A DNA stretch of 64,000 nucleotides, taken from Streptomyces justiciae (lineage in GTDB: Bacteria; Actinomycetota; Actinomycetes; Streptomycetales; Streptomycetaceae). Under the pieces are notes generated by a model, which saw only the letters and a list, made by a program, of their open reading frames with translations, searched no databases and was not told the origin of the DNA. The translations under genes were made by a program, and so were the position numbers. Location of the stretch: assembly GCF_015163075.1 (NCBI RefSeq), contig NZ_JADDXU010000002.1, forward strand, positions 310,001 through 374,000. Direction: 5' to 3'. Every line of letters begins with the position of its first letter. The stretch's first letter is position 1. Positions 37,927-49,170 of this stretch are shown here, piece after piece.

Positions 37927-37995
37927 GGCGGCTTGTCGCGCCCACGCGGCGGAGCCGCAAATCGATACAGCCCCGCGCCCCTTCGGGGCACTTCG
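37927..37995. repeat. Dispersed intergenic repeat, copy 2
   Basis: Second copy of the element at 23308-23377: the first 33 bp match almost perfectly (TCGCGCCCACGCGGCGGAGC, then CGCAAATCGAT). The 3' part has GCCCC facing GGGGC around TTC. It lies in the 135-bp gap between the dimethylglycine oxidase paralogue and the solA-like gene, both on the minus strand, and may attenuate read-through. Confidence 0.8.
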
Positions 37996-38007
37996 CCCGA
38001 GCCTGGT

Positions 38008-41733
<3,726 letters not shown>

Positions 41734-41737
<4 letters not shown>

Positions 41738-43034
41738 GGGGTTCGCCGGGCGTAGTTGTCGGCGGTCGTGGACCGCGGGGCCGCGCCGGGCCGGGCGCTG
41801 GTCTCCGCGAGGGTGCGGCCTCGCGTCTCCTCGGCCCAGGCGAAGGAGACGAGCCAGCCCACGCCGGTGATCGCGGCGCCGATGAGCATGGTCGTGCCGA
41901 TGCCCAGCCGGTCGAGGGAGATCGGCAACAGATAGGTGCCGGCAGCGGCGCCGACACGGCTGATCGAGGTCGCCACGCCGCCCGCGGTGGCGCGGATGCT
42001 CGTGGGGAACAGTTCGTTGGGGTACGTCCACTCCAACACCGTGGGGCCGCCGGAGAAGAGGGCGTAGGCGCAGAAGCACGCGATGACGACGGCGACGGGG
42101 AGCGCGGAGCCCCCGCCGAGCATCGCGAGCGGGACCACCATCAGCGCGAACGACCACACGATGACCGGGCGGCGCCCCACGCGGTCCACGAGGCGGAGCG
42201 CCGGGACACAGCCCAGGACGAACACGCAACTGATGAGCGCGGAGCCCAAGTAGCTGTCGTTGCCCTCCCCGAGGCCGAAGGAGCCGAGGATGGTCGGGCC
42301 GAAGGTGTACAGGGCGAACATCGGCGTGATCTGACACATGTAGAAGAGCCCGCAGAACAGGGTGCGCCTGAGGTAGACGCCCTGGAAGAGATCGCGGAAC
42401 CGGCTCTGTCCCACGGCCTGTTCGGCGGCCGAGGCCGCGAGCAGTTCCTCGACCGGGACGGTGCGGTCGAGGGCCTGCTTGATCGCCTTCCGGGCGTCGG
42501 CGGTACGGCCCTTGCCGACCAGCCACAGGGGTGACTCGGGCGTTCCGACGCGCAGCAGCAGGATCACCGCGCTCAGCACGGCACCCGAGGCGAGCATCCA
42601 CCGCCAGGCGCCCTGGCCCCCGATCTCGGCCATCACATAGCCCACCGCGTAGGCGGCCGCCGCGCCGACGTACCAGGCCAGGATGAGCACGCCGAGCAGC
42701 CGTCCCCGGTGCTTGTTGGGCACCCATTCGGCCAGCAGGGACGTCGCGATCGGGTAGTCGGCGCCGATGGCCATGCCGAGCACGAAGCGCAGCACGACGA
42801 ACTGCCAGGTCTCGGTGGCGAACACCGACAGCACCGATCCGGCGACCAGGACCGCGAGGTCGCTGGTGTACATCGCCTCCCGGCCGAGCTTGTCGGTGAC
42901 GGGGCCGAAGAACAGCCCTCCGGCGAAGATGCCGATCAGGGCGGCGGCGCCGATGAGGCTCTCGTCCCCGGTGCTCAGGTTCAGCTTCGGTGGAATCGGT
43001 TCAGTGGCGCCTCGTCGACGGCACGGATGGACAT
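41734..43034 (-). pseudogene. MFS transporter (sugar-porter-like) lacking helix 1, frameshifted
   Basis: From residue LSTGDESLIGAAALIG onward the protein is a normal MFS transporter with eleven helices and the GREAMYTSD, PIATSLLAEWVP and ELFPTSIRATAGG motifs. The original start is an ATG at 43034 after GGGAGG, encoding MSIRAVDEAPLNRFHR. After this, at about 42987-42992, the frame is broken: the expected first helix (a segment around FLDGY in relatives) is missing and the next codon is in another frame, with a stop two codons later. A deletion of about 85-90 bp that is not a multiple of three explains this. An in-frame ORF starting at 43122 reads non-coding sequence before the junction. It was probably a transporter for a substrate of this pathway. 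Confidence 0.75.
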
Positions 43035-43094
43035 CTGACCTCCCGGGGCGGGGGACTGGGGACCATGAGCGGTGCTGCGCGGCGTCGCGCAGCG

Positions 43095-43176
43095 TTGCGC
43101 AGTGTTGCGCAGTGTTGCGCATTCAAGAACGCGTCTCTCCATACGCAACCGAACACAGAGCTGGCGCAGCCGTCAA
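43095..43176 (-). promoter_or_regulatory. Promoter of the decayed transporter with helically phased TTGCGCA repeats
   Basis: On the minus strand, TTGACG (43176-43171) is followed after 17 bp by TTCGGT and then directly by TTGCGTATGG (43148-43139), the same layout as at other promoters of the island. Further downstream TTGCGC occurs three times exactly 10 bp apart on the plus strand (43095, 43105, 43115), so that the half-sites lie on one face of the helix. This suggests cooperative regulator binding. Confidence 0.6.
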
Positions 43177-43319
43177 GAAGGCGTACGGAATCTCTTGAGG
43201 CAGCCGTCTTCCGTCGCGGGGGCGGGCACGCCTAGTGTGCGCGGAGAAGGCCGACGCCAAGCCCCCGACCGGCCTCACGTGAAGGCGTCGCGACCCCTCG
43301 CCGACGGTCGTCGATCGCG

Positions 43320-43339
43320 TACAGTTGCGCTATGAGCAA
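43320..43339 (+). promoter_or_regulatory. -10 element and operator overlapping the iclR1 start codon
   Basis: TACAGT (43320-43325) ends 6 nt before the ATG at 43332, so transcription would start at or next to the A of the start codon: a leaderless mRNA. The operator TTGCG CTATG AGCAA (43325-43339) matches the island palindrome in 9 of 10 arm positions and covers the -10 edge and start codon, consistent with autorepression. Confidence 0.65.
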
Positions 43340-44132
43340 CTCCAACGCAGATAGCGAAACAATGGCTCCGGCGTCGACCGGGGTGCAGTCCGTCGACCGT
43401 GCCGTCAGCGTCCTGGAGATCCTCGCCCAGCGCGGCGAGGCGGGCGTCAGCGAGGTGGCCGCCGAGATCGACGTCCACAAGTCGACCGCCTTCCGGCTGC
43501 TCGGTGCACTGGAGGCGCGCGGCCTGGTGGAGCAGACCGCCGAGCGGGGCAAGTACCGGCTGGGCTTCGGGATCGTACGGCTGGCCGGTGCGGTCACGGG
43601 CCGGCTCGACGTCACCCAGCAGGGCCGGCAGGTGTGCGAACGGCTCAGCGAGGAGATCGGCGAGACCGTCAACATCGCCGTACTGCAGGAGCACTTCGCG
43701 GTCAACCTGCACCAGGTGCGCGGCCCCGGCGCGGTCGGCACCCACAACTGGGTCGGCCAGCTCACCCCGGTGCACGCCACGTCGAGCGGCAAGATCCTGC
43801 TGGCCCATCTGTCGGAGCAGGAGCGCGCCCAGGTGCTCGCGGCGTCCGGGACGAAGAAGCTGACGCCTCACACGCTGACCGCCAGGACGAAGCTGGAGAA
43901 GGACCTCGCCGAGGCGCGCGAACGCGGATACGCCGTGACGCTGGAGGAGCTCGAGATCGGACTGCACGCCGTGGCGGCCCCGATCCGGGCCCGGGACGGC
44001 GAGGTCGTCGCCGCCCTCAGCGCCTCAGGACCGGCGTACCGCTTCACCGAGGAACGCATCCACGAACTGGCGCCGCTGCTGATGAAGGGCGCGCAGGAGA
44101 TCAGCCACCGGATGGGCTATCTCGGCGGATGA
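43332..44132 (+). CDS. IclR family transcriptional regulator (paralogue 1)
   Basis: Regulator of 266 residues. The winged helix-turn-helix occupies about residues 17-75 (ISVLEILAQRGE-like opening, then EVAAEIDVHKSTAFRLLGAL), followed by the IclR effector domain (INIAVLQE-type, VGQLTPVHATSSGKILLAHL). It is very similar over its whole length to the IclR protein at the right end of the window. Proteins of this family usually repress aromatic or acid catabolic genes and are released by a pathway metabolite. The palindromes upstream of the betaine genes are its likely sites. The start is supported by the leaderless promoter, since no ribosome binding site is present. Confidence 0.9.
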   Translation: MSNSNADSETMAPASTGVQSVDRAVSVLEILAQRGEAGVSEVAAEIDVHKSTAFRLLGALEARGLVEQTAERGKYRLGFGIVRLAGAVTGRLDVTQQGRQVCERLSEEIGETVNIAVLQEHFAVNLHQVRGPGAVGTHNWVGQLTPVHATSSGKILLAHLSEQERAQVLAASGTKKLTPHTLTARTKLEKDLAEARERGYAVTLEELEIGLHAVAAPIRARDGEVVAALSASGPAYRFTEERIHELAPLLMKGAQEISHRMGYLGG

Positions 44133-44152
44133 CCGGCTGGGCTGAGCCCAGG

Positions 44153-44184
44153 GGATCAGCCGGCGGATGAGCTACCTGGGCTGA
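44153..44184 (+). pseudogene. Relic of a second iclR 3' end
   Basis: Just after the iclR1 stop, the codons ATC AGC CGG CGG ATG AGC TAC CTG GGC TGA read ISRRMSYLG-stop, a close copy of the iclR1 ending ISHRMGYLGG-stop. The copy is not identical, so it is not a simple duplication but the tail of another iclR-like gene. It overlaps the stop of the convergent folP gene. Confidence 0.6.
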
Positions 44185-45125
44185 GCCGCCCTCCCCCGGA
44201 TCGCCTCGGCGCCCCAACGGGCCGTCACCCGTACCGCGTCCAGCGTCGAGGCGACGTCGTGCACCCGCAGACACCACACGCCCTGCGCGGCGGCGAGCAC
44301 GGACACGGCGGTGGTCGCCGCGTCCCGCTGCGGTGCCGGCCGGGGCCGGCCCGTCGTGCGGTCCGCCAGCAGCGCGCCCAGGAACGACTTGCGTGACGCA
44401 CCCACGAGCACGGGATGGCCGAGCGCACCCACCTCCCCGAGGCGGCCCAGCAACTCCCAGTTGTGCTCGGGCTCCTTGGCGAAGCCCAGCCCCGGGTCGA
44501 CGATCAGCGAGCCGGGCGCGATCCCGGCCTCCAGCGCGGCCTCGATCCTCAGGCGCAGTTCGTCGAGGACATCGGCGACCACGTCGTCGTAGCGGGCGTT
44601 CGCCTGCATGCCGGCGGAGTGGCCCCGCCAGTGCATCAGGACGTACGGCAGGCCCGCCCGGGCCATCAGCGGCAGCATCGCCGGGTCGGCGAGGCCGCCG
44701 GAGACGTCGTTGACCAGCCGCGCGCCGGCGTCCAGCGCGCGGGCGGCGACCTCGGCCCGCATGGTGTCGATGCTGACGACCGCGCCCGCCGCCGCGAGTT
44801 CCCGGACGACGGGCAGCACCCGGCGCAGCTCCTCCTCGACCGAGGGGCGGGCCGCGCCGGGGCGGGTCGACTCGCCGCCGACGTCCACGATGTCCGCGCC
44901 CTGCTCCAGCAGCGCGAGCCCGTGTGCGACGGCGGCGTCCGCCGCGAACGCCAGTCCGCCGTCGGAGAACGAGTCGGGCGTGACGTTGAGGACGCCCATG
45001 ACCAGCGTCCGGCCGGGCCGGGGCAGCCCGGGCGGATGGACGTCCGGCCTGCCCGGGTGCGGGAGGCCGGCGTGGATGTCCGGCGTTCCCGGGTGCGGGA
45101 GGCCGGCGTGGGTCGTGACGGTCAC
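44172..45125 (-). CDS. folP: Dihydropteroate synthase
   Basis: TIM-barrel enzyme of 317 residues joining p-aminobenzoate to the pterin pyrophosphate in folate synthesis. All family blocks are present: GVLNVTPDSFSDGG, DVGGESTRPGA, SIDTMR, VNDVSGG, VDPGLGFAK, LVGASRKSFLG and RVHDV. The GTG at 45125 follows GGAAAG with 9-nt spacing and gives an N-terminal extension of about 38 residues with HAGLPHPG repeated. It is the last gene of the dimethylglycine/sarcosine oxidase operon, 38 bp after soxG, where extra folate synthesis would support methyl transfer. A second housekeeping folP is expected elsewhere. Confidence 0.9.
   Translation of the reverse strand: MTVTTHAGLPHPGTPDIHAGLPHPGRPDVHPPGLPRPGRTLVMGVLNVTPDSFSDGGLAFAADAAVAHGLALLEQGADIVDVGGESTRPGAARPSVEEELRRVLPVVRELAAAGAVVSIDTMRAEVAARALDAGARLVNDVSGGLADPAMLPLMARAGLPYVLMHWRGHSAGMQANARYDDVVADVLDELRLRIEAALEAGIAPGSLIVDPGLGFAKEPEHNWELLGRLGEVGALGHPVLVGASRKSFLGALLADRTTGRPRPAPQRDAATTAVSVLAAAQGVWCLRVHDVASTLDAVRVTARWGAEAIRGRAAQPR
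45040..45111. repeat. 36-bp tandem repeat in the folP N-terminus
   Basis: Two copies of a 36-bp unit; 24 bp (45052-45075 and 45088-45111) are identical. The length is twelve codons, so the reading frame is preserved and the repeat adds HAGLPHPG units ahead of the enzyme domain. Confidence 0.85.
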
Positions 45126-45163
45126 AGGGATCGACTTTCCGTGCGGATGACGGCAGCGGCCGC

Positions 45164-45754
45164 TCAGACGTATTCGGTCGCCGCGTCGAGCAGCCAGTCC
45201 GCCAGATAGCCGGCGAACGACGAGCGGACCAGGACCCAGAATCCGGCCCGGGGTTCGTCGCGGGCGACCAGCACCACCTGCGTGCGCCCGAGGGTGGTCT
45301 GGGCGCAGCGGCCCGGGCCGAAGGCCCGCGGATGCAGGTCCAGGGCGCAGCCGTGGGCCAGCAGGTCGACGGCGCGGGGGCCGGTGACCAGGAGGGTGGT
45401 GCGCTGGGCGGAGACGTCGGTGACGGAGACCGGCTCGGCGCCCGCGGCCTCCCTGATCCGGCTCTCCAACTCCCGTTCGCTGCCCGGCTGTGCGACGAGC
45501 AGCCATTCGTCGGGGCCGAGCCAGAGCGCGGTCAACTCCCCCGCGCGGACGACGGTGTTGGGCTGGAGGGGCAGCTGGAGGCCCAGCGCCAGCCCGACGG
45601 CCTCCGCCGCCGGGCCCTTGGCGTCGAAGCGCACGTTCAGCTGGGTCAGAAAGGGGAGTTCGGCCAGCCGGATCGCGCCGCCGGAGCCGCGGGTGGCGGC
45701 GGCCAGACGACCGGCGGCGTGGGCCAGGGGGCTGGTGAGTGCGGTGTCAGCCAT
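45164..45754 (-). CDS. soxG: Sarcosine oxidase gamma subunit
   Basis: Subunit of 196 residues of heterotetrameric sarcosine oxidase, related to the folate-binding GcvT domain but without catalytic residues. LWLGPDEWLLVA and VTDVSAQRTTLLVTGPRAVDLLAHGC are characteristic. The ATG lies 8 bp inside the end of the alpha-subunit gene, indicating coupled translation. The operon order is dimethylglycine oxidase, folD, soxB, soxDA, soxG, folP. Confidence 0.9.
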   Translation of the reverse strand: MADTALTSPLAHAAGRLAAATRGSGGAIRLAELPFLTQLNVRFDAKGPAAEAVGLALGLQLPLQPNTVVRAGELTALWLGPDEWLLVAQPGSERELESRIREAAGAEPVSVTDVSAQRTTLLVTGPRAVDLLAHGCALDLHPRAFGPGRCAQTTLGRTQVVLVARDEPRAGFWVLVRSSFAGYLADWLLDAATEYV

Positions 45755-48700
45755 CGCGGCGGGCTCCCTCGGGGTCGTAGAGGACGGGGCTGGCGACGGT
45801 CACCGGGACCAGCTGGTCGCCGACGGGGGCGTAGAGCCGCTCGCCGATGCGGTCCCGGCCGCCCTTGATCAGGGCGAGCGCGAAGGTCCGGCCGAGGGCG
45901 GCGCTGCGGTAGCTGGAGGTGACGTGGCCGAGCATCGGCACGGGCGGGGCGGGCAGCACACTGTCGGCGACCAGGTGGGTGCCCTCCGGGAGGAAGGTGC
46001 CGGGGTCCTCGGGGAGCAGGCCGACCAGGTGCTTGCGGTCGGGGCGGACGGTGTCGGCGCGGGCGTAGGAGCGCTTGCCGATGAAGTCGGGCTTCTTCTT
46101 CGAGACCGCCCAGCTCATGCCGAGGTCCTGCGGGGTGACGGTGCCGTCGGTGTCCTGGCCGATGATCGGGTAGCCCTTCTCGGCGCGCAGGACGTGCATG
46201 GTCTCGGTGCCGTACGGGGTGATGCCGTACGGGGCGCCGGCCTCGTACAGCGCCTCCCAGAGGGCGCGCGCCCGCCAGGGCGACACGTTGATCTCGTAGG
46301 CGAGTTCACCGGAGAAGCTGATCCGGCAGACCCGGGCCTCGATGCCGGCGACGGTCGTCTCACGCCAGGCCATGAACGGGAAGTCGTCGTTGGCGACGGC
46401 GAGTTCGGGCGCGAGCGAGCCGAGCACCGCGCGGGACTTCGGGCCGACCAGGGCGACCGTGGCCCACTGCTCCGTCACGGAGGTGCAGTGGACCTTCAGG
46501 TCCGGCCACTCCGTCTGGAGCCACTCCTCCATCCAGTCCAGTACGGTCGCGGCGTTGCCGGTCGTCGTGGTGACCAGGAAGCGGTCCTGGGCGACGCGGA
46601 TGACGGTGCCGTCGTCGAAGACCATGCCGTCCGGACGGCACATGACGCCGTAGCGGACCATGCCGACCTTCAGGGTGCTCATCATGTTGGTGTAGAGCAG
46701 GTCCAGGAAGGCTCCGGCGTCCGGGCCCTGGACGTCGATCTTGCCGAGCGTGGAGGCGTCCATGAAGCCCACGCTCTCGCGGGTCGCGGCGCATTCGCGC
46801 AGGACGGCCGCCTCCATGTCCTCGCCGTCCTGGGGGTAGTACCAGGGGCGCTTCCACTGGCCGACGTTCTCGAACAGGGCGCCGTGCGCGACATGCCACT
46901 CGTGGATGGCCGTCGTGCGGACCGGGTCGCTCAGGACGCCCCGGTCGCGGCCCGCGAGGGCGGCGAAGGAGACCGGGGTGTACGGCGGACGGAAGGTCGT
47001 CGTGCCGAGCGCCGAGATGTCCACACCGAGCAGTTCGGCGACGACGCCGCTGGCCAGGACCCCGGAGGTCTTGCCCTGGTCGTTGGCGGTGCCGGCCGTC
47101 GTGTAGCGCTTGGTGTGCTCCACCGAGCGCATGCCGGCGCCGGTCGCGCGGGTCAGGTCGGCGACGGTGACGTCACGCTGGAGGTCGACGAAACGGGAGG
47201 CGTCCGCGTCCGAGGGGCCCGGGACGACGTACACGTGCAGGGGCGGGGTGTACGGCTGGGCGGCGACGGCCGGAAGGCGGGGGGCCTTGGCGGTGTAGCC
47301 CTCGGCCTCGATCGCGCGGGTGCCCGCGGCGGCGCCCTGGGCGAGGGCTCCGGCGAGGGTGAACACGCCGCTCGCGGCGCCCGCGACCTCGACCGCCTGG
47401 CGGCCGGAGTCCGGGACGAAGGAGCCGAGTTCGTCGTCGTAGCGGAGCTTGCCGCCGGACTGGCTGAACAGGTGGGCGACCGGGTTCCAGCCGCCGGAGA
47501 CCAGGAGGAGGTCGACGGCGAATTGCTGCTGGCCCGCGGACTCGCCGTACGGCGCGACGGTCACGGAGGTGATCCGCGGGTCGCCCTCCGTGCCGACGAC
47601 GGCGTGGCCGGGGAGGACCTCGATGCCGGCCTCGCGGGCGCGGTCGGCCCACTCCCCCGGTTCGGGGCGGGCGTCGACGATCGCGGTGATCTCGATGCCG
47701 GCCGCCTTGATGTCCAACGCCGCCGCGTACGCACTGTCGTTGGTGGTGAAGACGACCGCGCGACGGCCCGGCAGGGCGCCGTGCCGGTTGATGTGCGTAC
47801 GGGCCGAGGAGGCCAGCATCACGCCGGGGCGGTCGTTGTCCGGGAAGGCGAGGGAGCGTTCGTGGGCACCGGTGGCGAGGACGACCCGGCGGGCGCGGAT
47901 GCGCCACACGCGTTCGCGGGAGGTGTTCGCGGGGGCCGCCGCGCCTAGGTGGTTGGTGCGGCGTTCGACGGCCAGGAGGTGGTTGTCGTCGTAGTAGCCG
48001 AAGACCGTGGTGCGGGGCAGGACGCGGACCTCGGGGGCGGTGGCCAGGAGGGCGGTGGTCTGCCTCACCCAGTCGAGGTGTTCGGCGGTGCCGAGGAGGC
48101 TGCCGCCGGGTTCCGGCTGGTCGTCGGCGAGGATGACGCGGGCGCCGCTGCGGGCGGCTGCGGCGGCTGCGGCGAGGCCGGCGGGGCCTGCGCCGACGAC
48201 CAGGAGGTCGCAGTGGGCGTGTACGGCGTCGTAGCGGGCCGGGTCGGGGGTGGTGGCGAGGCGGCCCTGGCCGGGGAGGCTGGTGGCGACGAGGCCGTCG
48301 TAGAGCTCGACCGTTGTCGCGGGGAGCATCGGCTCGGGGAAGGGCTCCTCGATCTGGATGACCGCGTTGGGTTCTTCGACGCCGGCGGAGAAGATGCCTC
48401 GGGGGCGGCCGAGTTTGATGCTGGTGCCGGTCTGGATGATGCCGTTGGCGAGGAGGGCGGAGGCGAGGGTGTCGCCCTGGTAGCCCTGGTATTCGGTGCC
48501 GTCGAAGGTGAAGGTGAGGGGGGTGGTGCGGGTGATTCGGCCTCGGGTGGGGTGGCGGAACGGTTGGGTTTCCTCGCCCCCGCCGCCCCTACCCGTCCCA
48601 TCCTGAAGGGGCTCCGCCCCTTCGACCCCGTCAGGGGGCTCCGCCCCCTGGCCCCCCGTCGGCCCCGAAAGGGCCTCGTCCTCAAACGCCGGACGGGCTG

Positions 48701-49145
48701 GGATACCCGGACCGGCATCAGAAGGCGAAGCCCCCTGCGGGTGGGTGGGGGTTCGGGACGGCAATGCCTCGTCCTCGGACGCCGGACGAGCTGAGGGATG
48801 CGGGGTGGCGTTCAAAAGTGCCGCCTCGTCCTCGGACGCCGGACGGGCCGGGATGACGGGCTTGGGTTTCACAGGTGCCGGGCGTTCCTCTCCTGGCCTG
48901 TACACCGTCAGGATCTCGTTCGTCGAGGTGTCGCGTATCGCGTTGAACCAGCGGCGGCAGCCCGCCGCGTGGCTCCAGCGTTCCGCGAACGGGCCCTTCG
49001 GGTTGTCGCGGAAGAAGAGGTAGCGGGCCCATTCCTCGTCGGTGAGGGTCGACGGGGTCTCCGGGTAGGGCACGTGGGCCTGGCCGCCGTAGTGGAACTC
49101 GGCCTCGTCGCGGGGCCCGCACCACGGGCAGGGGATCAGCAGCAT
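45747..49145 (-). CDS. soxA: Sarcosine oxidase delta-alpha fusion protein
   Basis: One open frame of 1132 codons. Residues 1-90 are a complete delta subunit with zinc ligands C6, C9 and C63 (IPCPWCGPRDEAEF, AAGCRRWFNAIRDT). Residues from about 195 are the alpha subunit: a 2Fe-2S-like fold (LTFTFDGTEYQGYQGDTL), an NAD/FAD Rossmann region (LLVVGAGPAGLAAAAAA at 314-330) and a C-terminal GcvT domain binding tetrahydrofolate. Between them a 100-residue linker contains three ARPA(S/F)EDEA copies encoded by intergenic repeats. In most organisms soxD and soxA are separate genes. Whether the product is cleaved, or alpha starts internally, cannot be decided here. Confidence 0.85.
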   Translation of the reverse strand: MLLIPCPWCGPRDEAEFHYGGQAHVPYPETPSTLTDEEWARYLFFRDNPKGPFAERWSHAAGCRRWFNAIRDTSTNEILTVYRPGEERPAPVKPKPVIPARPASEDEAALLNATPHPSARPASEDEALPSRTPTHPQGASPSDAGPGIPARPAFEDEALSGPTGGQGAEPPDGVEGAEPLQDGTGRGGGGEETQPFRHPTRGRITRTTPLTFTFDGTEYQGYQGDTLASALLANGIIQTGTSIKLGRPRGIFSAGVEEPNAVIQIEEPFPEPMLPATTVELYDGLVATSLPGQGRLATTPDPARYDAVHAHCDLLVVGAGPAGLAAAAAAARSGARVILADDQPEPGGSLLGTAEHLDWVRQTTALLATAPEVRVLPRTTVFGYYDDNHLLAVERRTNHLGAAAPANTSRERVWRIRARRVVLATGAHERSLAFPDNDRPGVMLASSARTHINRHGALPGRRAVVFTTNDSAYAAALDIKAAGIEITAIVDARPEPGEWADRAREAGIEVLPGHAVVGTEGDPRITSVTVAPYGESAGQQQFAVDLLLVSGGWNPVAHLFSQSGGKLRYDDELGSFVPDSGRQAVEVAGAASGVFTLAGALAQGAAAGTRAIEAEGYTAKAPRLPAVAAQPYTPPLHVYVVPGPSDADASRFVDLQRDVTVADLTRATGAGMRSVEHTKRYTTAGTANDQGKTSGVLASGVVAELLGVDISALGTTTFRPPYTPVSFAALAGRDRGVLSDPVRTTAIHEWHVAHGALFENVGQWKRPWYYPQDGEDMEAAVLRECAATRESVGFMDASTLGKIDVQGPDAGAFLDLLYTNMMSTLKVGMVRYGVMCRPDGMVFDDGTVIRVAQDRFLVTTTTGNAATVLDWMEEWLQTEWPDLKVHCTSVTEQWATVALVGPKSRAVLGSLAPELAVANDDFPFMAWRETTVAGIEARVCRISFSGELAYEINVSPWRARALWEALYEAGAPYGITPYGTETMHVLRAEKGYPIIGQDTDGTVTPQDLGMSWAVSKKKPDFIGKRSYARADTVRPDRKHLVGLLPEDPGTFLPEGTHLVADSVLPAPPVPMLGHVTSSYRSAALGRTFALALIKGGRDRIGERLYAPVGDQLVPVTVASPVLYDPEGARRDG
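48605..48850. repeat. Intergenic repeat elements inserted in the soxD-soxA junction
   Basis: Three copies of a 27-bp element of the type CCTCGTCCTCGGACGCCGG (48674-48700, 48767-48793, 48824-48850) and two palindromes, GAAGGGGC TCC GCCCCTTC (48605-48623) and CAGGGGGC TCC GCCCCCTG (48632-48650). Elements like these are common between Streptomyces genes. Here the copies are 93 and 57 bp apart, both multiples of three, and all are translated in one frame. Confidence 0.85.
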
Positions 49146-49170
49146 GTCGTTCGGCTCCCTTGAGGATCCC

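Noticed and set aside
43035..43331. A small gene between the transporter and iclR1
   Set aside because: Frames here are short, lack ribosome binding sites and overlap clear promoter elements.
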